A DNA stretch of 64,000 nucleotides from Erwinia sp. SLM-02 (GTDB lineage Bacteria; Pseudomonadota; Gammaproteobacteria; Enterobacterales; Enterobacteriaceae). The notes under the pieces are model-generated. The model did no database searches, had not been told where the DNA came from, and saw only the letters and a list, made by a program, of their open reading frames with translations. Where the stretch lies: positions 558,001-622,000 of the forward strand of contig NZ_JAQISN010000002.1 in NCBI RefSeq assembly GCF_037450285.1, written 5' to 3'. The translations under genes and the position numbers were made by a program. Shown here one piece after another: positions 35,231 to 44,334 of the stretch (position 1 is the stretch's first letter; every line of letters starts with the position of its first letter).

Positions 35231-36010
35231 ATGAACGCACTGACCTCGCTCCTCAATCTGCCTGCTCACCCGATTAATGATGCTGCTTACACCGAACGCT
35301 GTCGTCTTCAGCTGGCGGACTCCGGCGCGCTGGTGCTGCGCGGTTTTCTGACCCCGGCCGCGCTGGACATCATCAAAAAAGAGGGCGAGGCGAATCAGCA
35401 TCTGGCCTTCTACGCCAAAAGCCAGCACAACGTTTATCTGCAAAAAACCGATGAATCCCTGGCCGCCGACCATCCGCGCAACCGCCAGGTGGTGTCCTCC
35501 AAGGGCTGCATCACCGACGAAGAGATCCCGGCGGACTCGCCGCTGCGTACCCTGTACGATTCCGGGGTATTCAAAGCCTTCCTGTGCCGCGTGCTGGACG
35601 AACCAGAGCTGTATCCCTACGCCGACAGCCTGTCATCGATCAACCTGCACTATGCCCATCAGGGCCAGGAGCTGGGCTGGCATTTTGACAACTCGTCGTT
35701 TGCCATCACCCTGCTGATCCAGAAACCGGAAGCGGGCGGCGTATTCGAATACGTCAGCCATCTGCGCGATGCGGAAGCCGGAGAGATGAATTATGACGGC
35801 GTGGGTAAGGTGCTGAACGGCGAGCAGGAGGTACAAAAACTGGAGATTGAACCGGGCGATCTGGTGCTGTTTCGCGGGCGCAACGCGCTGCATCGGGTGA
35901 CCCCAACCGAGGGTGACATCACCCGTATGCTGGTGGTGCTGGCCTGGAATGCCCGGCCGGGTATTGCGCTGTCGGAAAGCGCCCGCATGACCTTCTACGG
36001 ACGCCTGTAA
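35231..36010 (+). CDS. HalD/ArpA-like Fe(II)/2-oxoglutarate-dependent oxygenase
   Basis: A 259-residue cupin-fold oxygenase. The facial triad is visible as H151-F-D153 (LGWHFDNSSFAITLLIQ) and H221 (RNALHRVTP), with R232 (DITRMLVVLAWN) for 2-oxoglutarate. Family resemblance is to HalD/ArpA proteins, which include amino-acid halogenases such as BesD. Those halogenases carry Gly in place of the Asp; here Asp153 is present, so hydroxylation is expected rather than halogenation. It lies tail-to-tail with the DUF2817 peptidase. Substrate unknown; a free amino acid is a reasonable guess from the family. Confidence 0.78.
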   Translation: MNALTSLLNLPAHPINDAAYTERCRLQLADSGALVLRGFLTPAALDIIKKEGEANQHLAFYAKSQHNVYLQKTDESLAADHPRNRQVVSSKGCITDEEIPADSPLRTLYDSGVFKAFLCRVLDEPELYPYADSLSSINLHYAHQGQELGWHFDNSSFAITLLIQKPEAGGVFEYVSHLRDAEAGEMNYDGVGKVLNGEQEVQKLEIEPGDLVLFRGRNALHRVTPTEGDITRMLVVLAWNARPGIALSESARMTFYGRL

Positions 36011-36013
36011 CCC

Positions 36014-37114
36014 TTAACCGGCGGCGAGCAGCGCCGCCCAGCCGCGCTGGAAAATCTGCCGGGTGCGGAACGCCACCAGCGCCTGCCAGTCAGCATCCTG
36101 CGGATTGAAGCCTTCAAAGATCTGCCATTTGAGCTGCCGTCCCTGCTCGCTTGCCGGCTCGCCGTAAAGATGCAGCCAGTGGTCGTCGCGCACCCGGCGA
36201 TGCATCTCATCCCCGGCATAGGTACCGCACTCCACCACCAGCTGGATCAGCTCGGTTTTCGGCAGATTATCAAGCAGGAACTGCGACAGATAGCCGGTGG
36301 CCGTGGCGGTCACGCCGGTTTCACTGTCGCGGCCTGCACCGGTGATCAGCACCGTCAGCCACTCGCCGAAAATCCGTCGCGCTTCATCCAGCGCCGGATA
36401 AGGCCGTTCCGCGATCGCCAGCAGCATCGGATGCCCCCAGGCGCCTGCGCCGGTATGCAGATCGAAGCTGATAATGCGCTGCGCGTGCTGCAGATGACTG
36501 GCGATAATCTGTTTCAGCGTCAGATGCGACCAGCTGGCCCGGCTGCCGCCGAAGAAGATGCCGTCGGCATACTGATACTGCCCGGCCTCAACAATCTGCT
36601 TCACCCCGCTCCAGCCGCGTGCGGCACACTGTTCTGCCAGCATAGCGTCGGCGGCGGCACGTTGAGGGCCGTTCACGTCGCGGCAGGTGTAGATCGCATG
36701 CAGTTCGCGGTACGCGGCATTCTCCGGCGCACCGGCGGCGAAGTCGATAAAATTGCGGTTGAGGTCGGCGTTATCTTCATTCACCCGCCGCAGGTGCGCG
36801 GTGCCCCACGGATTCAGCAGGTGAACCATTACCACCGCCACGTCATCGGGCAGCGTCTGGCCCTCCAGCGCGTCCAGCCAGGCGATCTGACTGTCGGAAC
36901 CGTAGTAGCCCTCCACGCCGTGAGTGCCGGAAATAATCAGCATCACCCGCGGCGCATCAGGGCGGCCCAGCACCGCGACATCGGTGGAAAGCGCTTCGCC
37001 GTCGGGGCCGGTTAATGGATGGTCGTAGCGGGTAACGGTGCCGCCGTTGCGCGCCACCGCCGCCAGAAAGCGCGCCCGCTGCGCGGTAAAATCAGGAAGA
37101 ACGGTTGTGGTCAT
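36014..37114 (-). CDS. DUF2817 / M14-type metallopeptidase
   Basis: A 366-residue soluble protein without a signal peptide. It has zinc-carboxypeptidase-like features: ISGTHGVEGYYGS (His and Glu ligands), NPWGTAHLRRVNEDNADLNRNF (substrate-binding Arg/Asn) and the second His in SFDLHTGAGAWG, with a catalytic Glu candidate in LVVECGTY. This is the DUF2817 subfamily. Start: ATG 37114; a GTG directly before it is possible. It lies three bases after the amino-acid-binding protein gene on the same strand, so it may trim a peptide or amide compound whose product or substrate that protein handles. Confidence 0.85.
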   Translation of the reverse strand: MTTTVLPDFTAQRARFLAAVARNGGTVTRYDHPLTGPDGEALSTDVAVLGRPDAPRVMLIISGTHGVEGYYGSDSQIAWLDALEGQTLPDDVAVVMVHLLNPWGTAHLRRVNEDNADLNRNFIDFAAGAPENAAYRELHAIYTCRDVNGPQRAAADAMLAEQCAARGWSGVKQIVEAGQYQYADGIFFGGSRASWSHLTLKQIIASHLQHAQRIISFDLHTGAGAWGHPMLLAIAERPYPALDEARRIFGEWLTVLITGAGRDSETGVTATATGYLSQFLLDNLPKTELIQLVVECGTYAGDEMHRRVRDDHWLHLYGEPASEQGRQLKWQIFEGFNPQDADWQALVAFRTRQIFQRGWAALLAAG

Positions 37115-37117
37115 CAC

Positions 37118-37897
37118 TTATTCCGGGCGCTTGTAGACGTCAAAGCTGAAATACTTCTTCGCCAGCTTATCGTAGGTGCCGTTTTTATGCAGTTCGGCCA
37201 GCGCCTGGTTAATCTTTTCGACCCGCGCCGTATCGTCCTTGCGCAGGCCGATGCCGATGCCCTCACCGAAGTATTTCTGGTCGTACATCGGCTCACCGGC
37301 AATATGATAGCCCGCGCCCTGCGGCGTTTTCAGGAAGCCGGTTTCGGCGGCGGCGGCGTTGATAAAGGTGGCATCAAGACGCCCCGAGGCCAGATCCGGG
37401 TAGATTTCCGCTTCGTTCTGATAGCTCACCACCTGCACGCCCTGCGTTTCCCAGACGCTTTTCGCAAAGGCTTCCTGAGTCGTGCCCTGCGCCACGCCGA
37501 CGGTTTTGCCCTTGAGCGCAGCGACATCCGGCTGCAGCCTGCTGGCTTTTGAGGTCAGCAGCGCGCTCGGCACGTTGTAGATCATATCGGTGAACAGCAC
37601 CTGCTGGCGGCGCTTCTCGGTCATCGCCATTGCGGACAGGATCGCATCGAATTTACGCGCCTGCAGAGCCGGAATAATCCCATCGTAGGCGGTCTGCACC
37701 CAGACGCATTTCACCTGCATCTGCTGGCACACGGCATTGCCCAGATCGATATCGAACCCCTGCAGCGATCCGTCCGCCGCTTTGCTTTCAAACGGGGTGA
37801 AGGTCGGGTCGACGCCAAAGCGCAGTTCTTCAGCAGCCTGCGAGGCGGTACTGAAGGCGGCCAGCAGGGCCAGCGCAGTAAGGGTGAGTTTTTTCAT
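37118..37897 (-). CDS. Periplasmic amino-acid-binding protein (HisJ/ArgT family), orphan
   Basis: A 259-residue periplasmic binding protein. Signal peptide of about 21 residues (STASQA, cleavage before AEELRFG). The SBP type 3 fold shows FGVDPTFTPFESKAADGSLQGFDIDLGNAV, ALQARKFDAILSAMAMTEKRRQ, GKTVGVAQGTTQE and GIGIGLRKDD. The ligand is likely a basic or polar amino acid. No permease or ATPase gene is adjacent, so it must share a transporter elsewhere. It is followed directly by the DUF2817 peptidase gene. Ribosome site GGAG precedes the ATG. Confidence 0.92.
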   Translation of the reverse strand: MKKLTLTALALLAAFSTASQAAEELRFGVDPTFTPFESKAADGSLQGFDIDLGNAVCQQMQVKCVWVQTAYDGIIPALQARKFDAILSAMAMTEKRRQQVLFTDMIYNVPSALLTSKASRLQPDVAALKGKTVGVAQGTTQEAFAKSVWETQGVQVVSYQNEAEIYPDLASGRLDATFINAAAAETGFLKTPQGAGYHIAGEPMYDQKYFGEGIGIGLRKDDTARVEKINQALAELHKNGTYDKLAKKYFSFDVYKRPE

Positions 37898-38009
37898 GGT
37901 AGATCTCCGGATTAATCAGGCGTTTACTCTCAAGTAATACCATGATTAACCGCGGAGAAATAAGGTTTTTAGCTTATATAACAGGGAGAATAATTAGCAG
38001 GGATGATAC

Positions 38010-39680
38010 TTATCCCTCCGGGTACATCTCCATCAGGCGGCGGGTCACCCCGTTAGTCCAGCCAAACCCGTCCTGCAGCGGGTATTCCCCCCCGGTACCC
38101 AGCAGCGCGGCATCGCCGCTGACGTTGTACTTCTCCACCATTTTATGGTGCTGCTGATAGGTTGATGACACGGTTCTCAGCCAGCGGCTGGCGATTTCAT
38201 GCGCCAGATTCTCGTCGCCATAAATGCTGAAGCCCTTCACCGCCATCCACTGCAGCGGCGCCCAGCCGTTGGGGCTGTCCCACTGCTCGCCGGTCTGTTC
38301 CATGCTGGAGAGCAAGCCGCCCGGCGCCAGCAGATAATCGCGCACCGCTTTCGCCGTCCGGTTCGCCTGGTCGAGGCTCGCCATACCGACGTAAACCGGG
38401 GTGACGGCGGCGGCCGAGAAGGTCGCCTGCTCGCCGTCGCGCCAGTTGTAGTCACGGTACAGGCCGGTGTCGTTATCCCACAGATAGTGATTCACCGCTT
38501 CCTGGCGACGGTGCGCCAGCTGCTGATAGCGTTCGGCGGTCGCCTCGTCGCCCTTGGCCGCCGACAGACGGGCAATCGCCATCTCCAGCTTGTAGAGGAA
38601 CGCGTTCAGATCGATGGGGATAATGCTGGTGGTCTGAATGCTGGCCAGACGCCCCGGTTCGCTCAGCCAGCGCGAGGTATAGTCCCACCCCGACGCCGCT
38701 CCGGCGCGCAGATCGCGATAGACTTCGCTGGACGGGCGCGATGAGTCGCGCGCGGTTTCCACGTCCTCAATATAAGACTCGTCACGCGGCGTATCGCGAT
38801 CGTCCCAGTAGCGGTTCAGCACCGCACCGTCCGGCAGCATCACCACGTGGCGATAAGCCTGGTTCGGCTCCAGGTTTTCCCGCCCGTCCATCCAGAAAGC
38901 GTATTCGCTTTTGAGATGGCGAAGATAGCGCTGCGCCTCGTTGACGCCGTTCTTTTCAAACAGCTCCACCATCATCGCAAAGACCGGCGGCTGCGAACGG
39001 CTGAGGTAGTAGGTGCGGTTACCGTTGGGAATATGGCCGTAGCGGTCGATCATCCAGGCAAAGTTGTCCGCCATATTACGCAGCAGATCGCAGCGCCCGG
39101 CGGCGGCAAAGCCCAGCATGCTGAAGTAGGAATCCCAGTAGTAGGTTTCGCCAAAGCGACCGCCGGGAACCACGTAGGGTTTTGGCAGCGGCAGCAGCGA
39201 GGAATATTCACAGTGCTGTTTCGGGTGACGGGTTAATACCGGCCACAGTGCATCAATATGTTCCGCCATGGTTTTTTCCGGGTCAGAAACATAATGACTT
39301 TCATTGACCTGCGGCAGGTCGAAATTTTCCAGCACGAAGTGAAGCAAATTAAAATCATCGCGTTCACGTGCCAGATAATAACGAAACATAATACGTTCCG
39401 GATCGAATTTTGGCGCACAGTCGGCAAAGGTTTTACTGTCGCTAAAAATACGCGATGTTTGCACCGCAACGAACAGTTCCTGATAGCGGTCTGATGGCGT
39501 CAGGATATCGGAAACCGGCAGCCCACGGATATGCTCCGGCTGTGGCTCCATGACCGCTTCGGGGCCGGCTTCATAGTCGAGATACCAGTTCTCAAATTCG
39601 CCGGGGATGTTGTTTATCGTTTCAGTGTGATTGAAAGTGATAAAAGCCTCCTGCTGTCGGATATTACCGACAGAATTCAC
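38010..39680 (-). CDS. treF: Cytoplasmic trehalase TreF
   Basis: A glycoside hydrolase of family 37 that splits trehalose to two glucose units. 556 residues (E. coli TreF 549) with both trehalase signatures: PGGRFGETYYWDSYF and QWDSPNGWAP. Other conserved stretches are DNFAWMIDRYGHIPNGNRTYYLSRSQPP, NRYWDDRDTPRDES, RAGAASGWDYTSRWL and EYPLQDGFGWTNGV. No signal peptide, so cytoplasmic. The only upstream start is GTG 39680 without a visible ribosome site; a perfect AGGAGG at codons 10-12 lies five bases before an ATC codon (residue 14), so the real start is uncertain. Confidence 0.95.
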   Translation of the reverse strand: MNSVGNIRQQEAFITFNHTETINNIPGEFENWYLDYEAGPEAVMEPQPEHIRGLPVSDILTPSDRYQELFVAVQTSRIFSDSKTFADCAPKFDPERIMFRYYLARERDDFNLLHFVLENFDLPQVNESHYVSDPEKTMAEHIDALWPVLTRHPKQHCEYSSLLPLPKPYVVPGGRFGETYYWDSYFSMLGFAAAGRCDLLRNMADNFAWMIDRYGHIPNGNRTYYLSRSQPPVFAMMVELFEKNGVNEAQRYLRHLKSEYAFWMDGRENLEPNQAYRHVVMLPDGAVLNRYWDDRDTPRDESYIEDVETARDSSRPSSEVYRDLRAGAASGWDYTSRWLSEPGRLASIQTTSIIPIDLNAFLYKLEMAIARLSAAKGDEATAERYQQLAHRRQEAVNHYLWDNDTGLYRDYNWRDGEQATFSAAAVTPVYVGMASLDQANRTAKAVRDYLLAPGGLLSSMEQTGEQWDSPNGWAPLQWMAVKGFSIYGDENLAHEIASRWLRTVSSTYQQHHKMVEKYNVSGDAALLGTGGEYPLQDGFGWTNGVTRRLMEMYPEG

Positions 39681-40106
39681 ATGATGAATTTATCGTACTG
39701 CCTGTTAGTATAGTACGGGCGTCTCTACGCGCAACCCAATGTTTCTATTAATCTTAATGAGATATTATTTCAAAAAATAAATGAAACGTTAAATACGGTT
39801 TTTTTATAAAAAAAAGAAAATATCAGGGCGAATGAATAAACATAAACTGACAAATTTACCTTTCAGCCCTGTTTATTAAAAATAGCCGCCGATTAACAGC
39901 AGGTTAGTGTGACCCGGCTCACTGTTTTGCGGTCGCTGAATTTCTCAGCTTTTTTAGCGGCAATCTTCAGTGCGAACAGCAGATTAGTACGTTTTTCCCC
40001 TCGCTGGCCCGCCCCGCTGGGCGCCGAAGGCAGCAGCTGTTATGTTACGTGTTTGTAAATTTTAAGCGGCCGGCTTTTTTTTGCTCACCGGCCTCACGGA
40101 GCCATT
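39681..40106. promoter_or_regulatory. Divergent treF/MFS intergenic region
   Basis: About 425 bases, AT-rich in the first half (39740-39880). It must hold the promoters of the divergent treF and DHA2 exporter genes. No ORF, RNA or named operator is recognised. Confidence 0.4.
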
Positions 40107-41525
40107 ATGCAATCTGGCACGCCCGCCTCCTCTTCCACTGCGCCGATGCCGAAAACCTGGTGGATAGCCCTGCTGGTGGCCGTCACCTTCTTTATGGAAA
40201 ACCTGGATGCCACGGTGATCGCCACCGCCCTGCCGCAGATGGCGCGCGATTTCTCGGTCAGCGCGGTGGATATGAACGTCGGCATCACCGCCTTTCTGCT
40301 GGCGGTCGCGGTGTTTATCCCGCTGAGCGGCTGGCTGGCCGACCGGTTTGGCGAACGGCGCATTTTTGCCAGCGCCATCGTGCTGTTCACCCTCGCTTCA
40401 CTGCTGTGCGGCCTGAGCACCTCGCTGCCGATGTTTACCTTCAGCCGCGTGCTTCAGGGGATTGGCGGCGCGCTGATGGTGCCGGTGGGCAGGCTGCTGG
40501 TGCTGCGGGTGACGGAAAAACAGGATCTGGTGCGCATGATTGCGCTGATCACCTGGCCCGGCCTGATTGCCCCGGTGCTCGGGCCGCCGCTCGGCGGACT
40601 GATCGTTACCGTCGGCCACTGGCCGTGGATTTTCTGGCTGAATATCCCGCTGGGCATCGCGGCGCTGATCTGCACCTTCTGGCTGATCCCGAAAGGCGAA
40701 CGCGGCCAGCCGCGCCCCTTCGATCTGACGGGGTTCCTGCTGACCGCCATCGCCTGCGCGGCGCTGATTACCGGGCTGGAGTGGCTGGGCCAGAGCCGCC
40801 TGGTCGCGGGCGCGGCACTGCTGCTGCTGGGCAGCCTGAGCGCCCGACTGGCCTGGCGACACGCGCGCCGGGCAGCGGCACCGATGCTGCCGATCGATTC
40901 ACTTGGCATCAGCTCGTTTCGCAGCACCCTGCAGGGCGGCTCGCTGTTTCGTGCCGCCATTAACGCCATCCCGTTTCTGCTGCCGCTGATGTTTCAGGTC
41001 AGTTTTGGCCTGTCGGCAATGGAAGCGGGGGTGCTGGTGCTGTGGGTGTTCGCCGGGAATCTGGCGATGAAGCCGTTCACCACGGCAGTGATGCGCCGCT
41101 GGGGTTTCCGCCAGGTACTGCTGGTCAACGGCCTTATCAGCACGGCGGCGATTGCAGTCTGTGCCTTTATCACCCCGGCGCTGCCCTACCCGCTGCTGGC
41201 GCTGGTGCTGTTTATCGGCGGGCTGTCGCGTTCGATGCAGTTCACCTGTTATAACTCGCTGGGCTTTGCCGACGTGCCGCGCCCGCAGATGAGCGCCGCC
41301 TCCACGCTGTTCAGCATGTTCTTCCAGTTCAGCATGAGTGCCGGGATCGCCTTTGCCGCGCTGGCGCTGCGCGCCTCGATGTCTCTGCAGGCACATCCTC
41401 AGCCGCTGCCGGTGGATTTTTTCTGGGCGTTTATGGCCGTCAGCCTGCTGTCGCTGCTGGCGTTACTGGATAATCTGCGGCTGAAGGCCGGCACCGGGGA
41501 GCACGTACTGCAGCGACAGCCTTAA
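40107..41525 (+). CDS. MFS exporter of the DHA2 (EmrB/HsrA) family
   Basis: A 472-residue inner-membrane proton-drug antiporter with about 14 hydrophobic helices. It has family motifs MENLDATVIATALPQMARDF (motif D1), GWLADRFGERRIF (motif A), RVLQGIGGALMVPVGRLLVLR (motif B) and WPGLIAPVLGPPLGGLIV (motif C). It looks closest to E. coli HsrA/YieO. A terminator-like hairpin follows. No adaptor protein gene is present, so export across the inner membrane only is expected. Substrate unknown. Confidence 0.9.
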   Translation: MQSGTPASSSTAPMPKTWWIALLVAVTFFMENLDATVIATALPQMARDFSVSAVDMNVGITAFLLAVAVFIPLSGWLADRFGERRIFASAIVLFTLASLLCGLSTSLPMFTFSRVLQGIGGALMVPVGRLLVLRVTEKQDLVRMIALITWPGLIAPVLGPPLGGLIVTVGHWPWIFWLNIPLGIAALICTFWLIPKGERGQPRPFDLTGFLLTAIACAALITGLEWLGQSRLVAGAALLLLGSLSARLAWRHARRAAAPMLPIDSLGISSFRSTLQGGSLFRAAINAIPFLLPLMFQVSFGLSAMEAGVLVLWVFAGNLAMKPFTTAVMRRWGFRQVLLVNGLISTAAIAVCAFITPALPYPLLALVLFIGGLSRSMQFTCYNSLGFADVPRPQMSAASTLFSMFFQFSMSAGIAFAALALRASMSLQAHPQPLPVDFFWAFMAVSLLSLLALLDNLRLKAGTGEHVLQRQP

Positions 41526-41626
41526 AACCGATGGAAAATCTTTGCCATGTGATTTACTTATCACTGCCGGGAAAATAAACTATTGCTCCTTCGTATTTTA
41601 ACGAAATCCATTTAACGCTTACCGTA

Positions 41627-41651
41627 AAAACCCTCAGGCAGAGGGTTTTAA
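41627..41651 (+). terminator. Terminator-like hairpin after the DHA2 exporter
   Basis: A perfect 9-bp stem AAAACCCTC (41627-41635) / GAGGGTTTT (41641-41649) with a 5-base loop. The T run is short and lies within the stem. It is located 100 bases past the stop, just before lysE. Confidence 0.6.
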
Positions 41652-41667
41652 AAGAAAGGATCCTTGT

Positions 41668-42294
41668 ATGACGCTCCACCTCTGGCTGGCCTATACCGGC
41701 GTGATTGCCGCGCTGATTGCCATTCCCGGCCCGTCGGCCTTAATCAGCATGACGCACGGCCTGCGCTTCGGGCGCAAACACGCGCTGGCAACGGTGGTCG
41801 GCGGCGTGCTGGCGGCCATGGTTCTGATGACCGCCTCCGCGCTGGGTCTGGGTGCTATTCTTGCCGCCTCCACCACCGCCTTCACTATTCTGAAAGTGGT
41901 CGGTGCCGCCTATCTGGTCTGGCTGGGTATTTCCGCGTGGCGCGATAACAGCCACGAAACGCCGGTGGCCACCCCGGAAATGGAAGACGCGCCGGGTGCG
42001 CTGCGCCTGTTCCGTAAGGGCTTTATGGTCGGCATCAGCAACCCAAAAGATCTGCTGTTCTTCGCCGCGCTGTTCCCGAACTTTATTGACGCCAGCCAGC
42101 CGCACGCGCTGCAGTTTGCCACCCTGGCAATCACCTGGGCCGCGCTGGATTTCAGCATTATGTTCAGCTACGCCTGCGCCGGCCGTCGCCTGTCCGGGCT
42201 GTTCTCTAATCCGAAGCGGCTGCGGATGCTTAACCGTTCAACCGGCAGCCTGTTTGTCTTCGCCGGTGGCGCACTGGCCATCTCCGCGAAGTAA
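41668..42294 (+). CDS. LysE/RhtB-family amino-acid exporter
   Basis: A 208-residue inner-membrane protein of the LysE/RhtB superfamily, with six hydrophobic segments and the family marks IPGPSALISMTHGLRFGRKHAL (loop 1/2), LKVVGAAYLVWLGISAWR and FRKGFMVGISNPKDLLFFAALFPNF. It exports amino acids such as homoserine, threonine or lysine; specificity is not predictable. Ribosome site AAAGGA. It is flanked on both sides by terminator-like hairpins, so it is likely a single-gene unit. Confidence 0.93.
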   Translation: MTLHLWLAYTGVIAALIAIPGPSALISMTHGLRFGRKHALATVVGGVLAAMVLMTASALGLGAILAASTTAFTILKVVGAAYLVWLGISAWRDNSHETPVATPEMEDAPGALRLFRKGFMVGISNPKDLLFFAALFPNFIDASQPHALQFATLAITWAALDFSIMFSYACAGRRLSGLFSNPKRLRMLNRSTGSLFVFAGGALAISAK

Positions 42295-42299
42295 CCTTT

Positions 42300-42330
42300 C
42301 AGGGCCGCCTCACAGCGGCCCTGCTGTTTT
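42300..42330 (+). terminator. Terminator after the LysE-type gene
   Basis: A perfect 9-bp stem CAGGGCCGC (42300-42308) / GCGGCCCTG (42315-42323) followed by CTGTTTT, between the converging lysE-type and leuD-type genes. Confidence 0.85.
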
Positions 42331-42342
42331 ACAGCGGGGAAT

Positions 42343-42888
42343 TTATGCGCTTTTGATTCTGCCGCTGGCGCGGGCATAGGCAAACAGCCCGCCGGCCGCA
42401 ACGATGTTCGCCAGCTCGCCCGCCGGGTCGATAGCCACCGTTTCACCGCTGTCCAGCAGCGTGACGGTCTGCGCATCGTTGTCGATTTCCACCCGATCGC
42501 CGGTGCGCAGGCGATCGCACAGCCGCACGGTCGAGGCCAGCGGCAGCACCTCACCGGTTGCCACACAGTTGCGGAAGAAAATGCGGGCATAGGACTGTGC
42601 CAGCACCGCCTGCACGCCCGCCGCGCCCAGCGCAATCACCGCATGCTCGCGCGAGGATCCACAGCCGAAGTTTTTTCCGGCAACGATAATCGGATACGCC
42701 GCCCGCTGGCCGGATGCCTCCAGAAACGGCAGCGCGCCCTCCGGCAGGCCGCACATCGCCAGCCCCGCCAGCTGCGCGTAACCCTCCGGCGTCGACGGAT
42801 TCACCTTGAGGTATTCGGCGGTCAGGATCTGGTCGGTATCAATGTTATCGCCCAGCACGTAGACCGTTCCGCTGATACTGTTTTTCAT
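42343..42888 (-). CDS. LeuD-type small subunit of an isopropylmalate/homoaconitate-family dehydratase
   Basis: A 181-residue swivel-domain subunit: GDNIDTDQILTAEYLKVNP at the N-terminus, GKNFGCGSSREHAVIALGAAGVQAVLAQSYARIFFRNC in the centre (substrate-recognition Ser/Arg loop) and the beta-barrel end. It pairs with the large subunit gene, which overlaps it by 4 bases. It is shorter in form than the E. coli biosynthetic LeuD and of the archaeal/HACN type, and it is not in a leuABCD operon. Substrate could be 3-isopropylmalate, citramalate or a substituted malate. Confidence 0.9.
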   Translation of the reverse strand: MKNSISGTVYVLGDNIDTDQILTAEYLKVNPSTPEGYAQLAGLAMCGLPEGALPFLEASGQRAAYPIIVAGKNFGCGSSREHAVIALGAAGVQAVLAQSYARIFFRNCVATGEVLPLASTVRLCDRLRTGDRVEIDNDAQTVTLLDSGETVAIDPAGELANIVAAGGLFAYARASGRIKSA

Positions 42889-44195
42889 GATGAGGCTCCT
42901 AAAAACTCTACAGGGTTGGTAATCGTGCCGCGCACCGCGGCGGCGGCCACCGCATACGGCGACGCCAGGTAGATGTTGGCACGCTTGTGCCCCATACGGC
43001 CCACGAAGTTACGGTTGGTGGTGGAGATCACCGACATGGGCTGATTAATCCGGCCAAAGGTGTCGGCAGGCCCGCCGCAGCAGGCGGCACAGCCGGGTTC
43101 AGAGGAAAGATTCACGCCGGCAGCGGTGAGGATTTCATACACCGATTGATCCGCAATCCGGGTGACGATCAGCTGATGAAACACCTCTTTCGTTGCCGGT
43201 ACGGCAAAGGTGGGGATCGCGACTTTGCGCCCCTGCAATATCCGCGCGGCGGCGACAAAGTCAGCCAGCTTGCCGCCGGTGCAGGAGCCGATATACGCCT
43301 GCGAGATTTCCACCTGCCGCAGGCTCTCAATCGACACCACATTATCGGGCGAGTGCGGCTTCGCCACCAGCGGCTGCATACCACTGACGTCGATTTCCAC
43401 CACCCGGCTGTAAACGGCATCCGCATCCGCTTCCACCACATCAAAAGGCACCGTGGTACGCGCCGCCAGGTAGTCAAGGGTGGCCTGGTTCGGCACCATA
43501 ATGCCGTTCTTCGCCCCGCACTCCACCACCATATTGCACATCGTCATACGCTCTTCTACCGACATGGCGTCAATAACCGGCCCGGCAAATTCAATCGCCT
43601 CGTAGGTGGCCCCCTCCACCGTCAGCTCCCGCAGCAGCGCGAGGATCAGGTCTTTCGCCTGTACCTGCTTTGGCTGTTCGCCGCGATAGTTCACCCTGAT
43701 AGTGGTCGGCACCTTCAGCGGAATTTCGCCGGTGCCCAGCGCGTAGGCCGCATCGGTGATCCCCAGCCCGATGGCAAAGCAGCCAAACGCGCCGGCGGTA
43801 ACCGTATGGGAATCGGTGCCCAGCAGCACTTCGCCGGGCCGGGTATGCCCGCCTTCGGCCAGGCCAATATGGCAGACGCCCTTATAGGCGGGGGTGCCAA
43901 CGTCATAGAAATACTTCACGCCCTGCTCGCGGGCAAACTCACGCATAACCCGAATATTCTGATTCGCCTGCGGATCGGCGGAATAAACAAAATGGTCAGG
44001 AATAAGAATCAAACGCTGCGGATCCCATATTTTTGCCTGCTCACCAAACTCTTTTTTAAATACGCTGGCAACGCCCGGCATACAGGGATCGTGTGACATT
44101 AATATATCCACCTTCGCCCAGACTATTTCACCAGGCGTGACGCTTTCGCGCCCGCTGGCACGGGCGAGTATTTTCTGACTGATTGTCTGACCCAT
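42885..44195 (-). CDS. LeuC-type large subunit (4Fe-4S) of an isopropylmalate/homoaconitate-family dehydratase
   Basis: A 436-residue iron-sulfur subunit: N-terminal TISQKILARASGRESVTPGEIVWAKVD, DHFVYSADPQANQN, LLGTDSHTVTAGAFGCFAIG (active-site Asp/Ser/His), and the three cluster cysteines in IGSCTGGKLAD and PGCAACCGG. It belongs to the type 2 (HACN-like) LeuC group. It is divergent from a LysR regulator and forms a two-gene operon with the small subunit. It is probably not the leucine-biosynthetic enzyme, but the reaction (stereospecific hydration/dehydration of a malate derivative) follows from the family. Confidence 0.92.
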   Translation of the reverse strand: MGQTISQKILARASGRESVTPGEIVWAKVDILMSHDPCMPGVASVFKKEFGEQAKIWDPQRLILIPDHFVYSADPQANQNIRVMREFAREQGVKYFYDVGTPAYKGVCHIGLAEGGHTRPGEVLLGTDSHTVTAGAFGCFAIGLGITDAAYALGTGEIPLKVPTTIRVNYRGEQPKQVQAKDLILALLRELTVEGATYEAIEFAGPVIDAMSVEERMTMCNMVVECGAKNGIMVPNQATLDYLAARTTVPFDVVEADADAVYSRVVEIDVSGMQPLVAKPHSPDNVVSIESLRQVEISQAYIGSCTGGKLADFVAAARILQGRKVAIPTFAVPATKEVFHQLIVTRIADQSVYEILTAAGVNLSSEPGCAACCGGPADTFGRINQPMSVISTTNRNFVGRMGHKRANIYLASPYAVAAAAVRGTITNPVEFLGASS

Positions 44196-44334
44196 TTTAA
44201 TTTTCTCTCTGCGCTATTATTTTTCCGATGGCTCACAATTACTTGTAATTACCCTATCTCTTTTCGGTGCGCCAGAAACGTGAAATATGCTAGTATCCTT
44301 TATTGTTTCTCCTTAAAAACAATCCGGGAAAATA

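Noticed and set aside
42987..44096. 369-codon plus-strand frame
   Set aside because: Antisense shadow of the LeuC-type gene.
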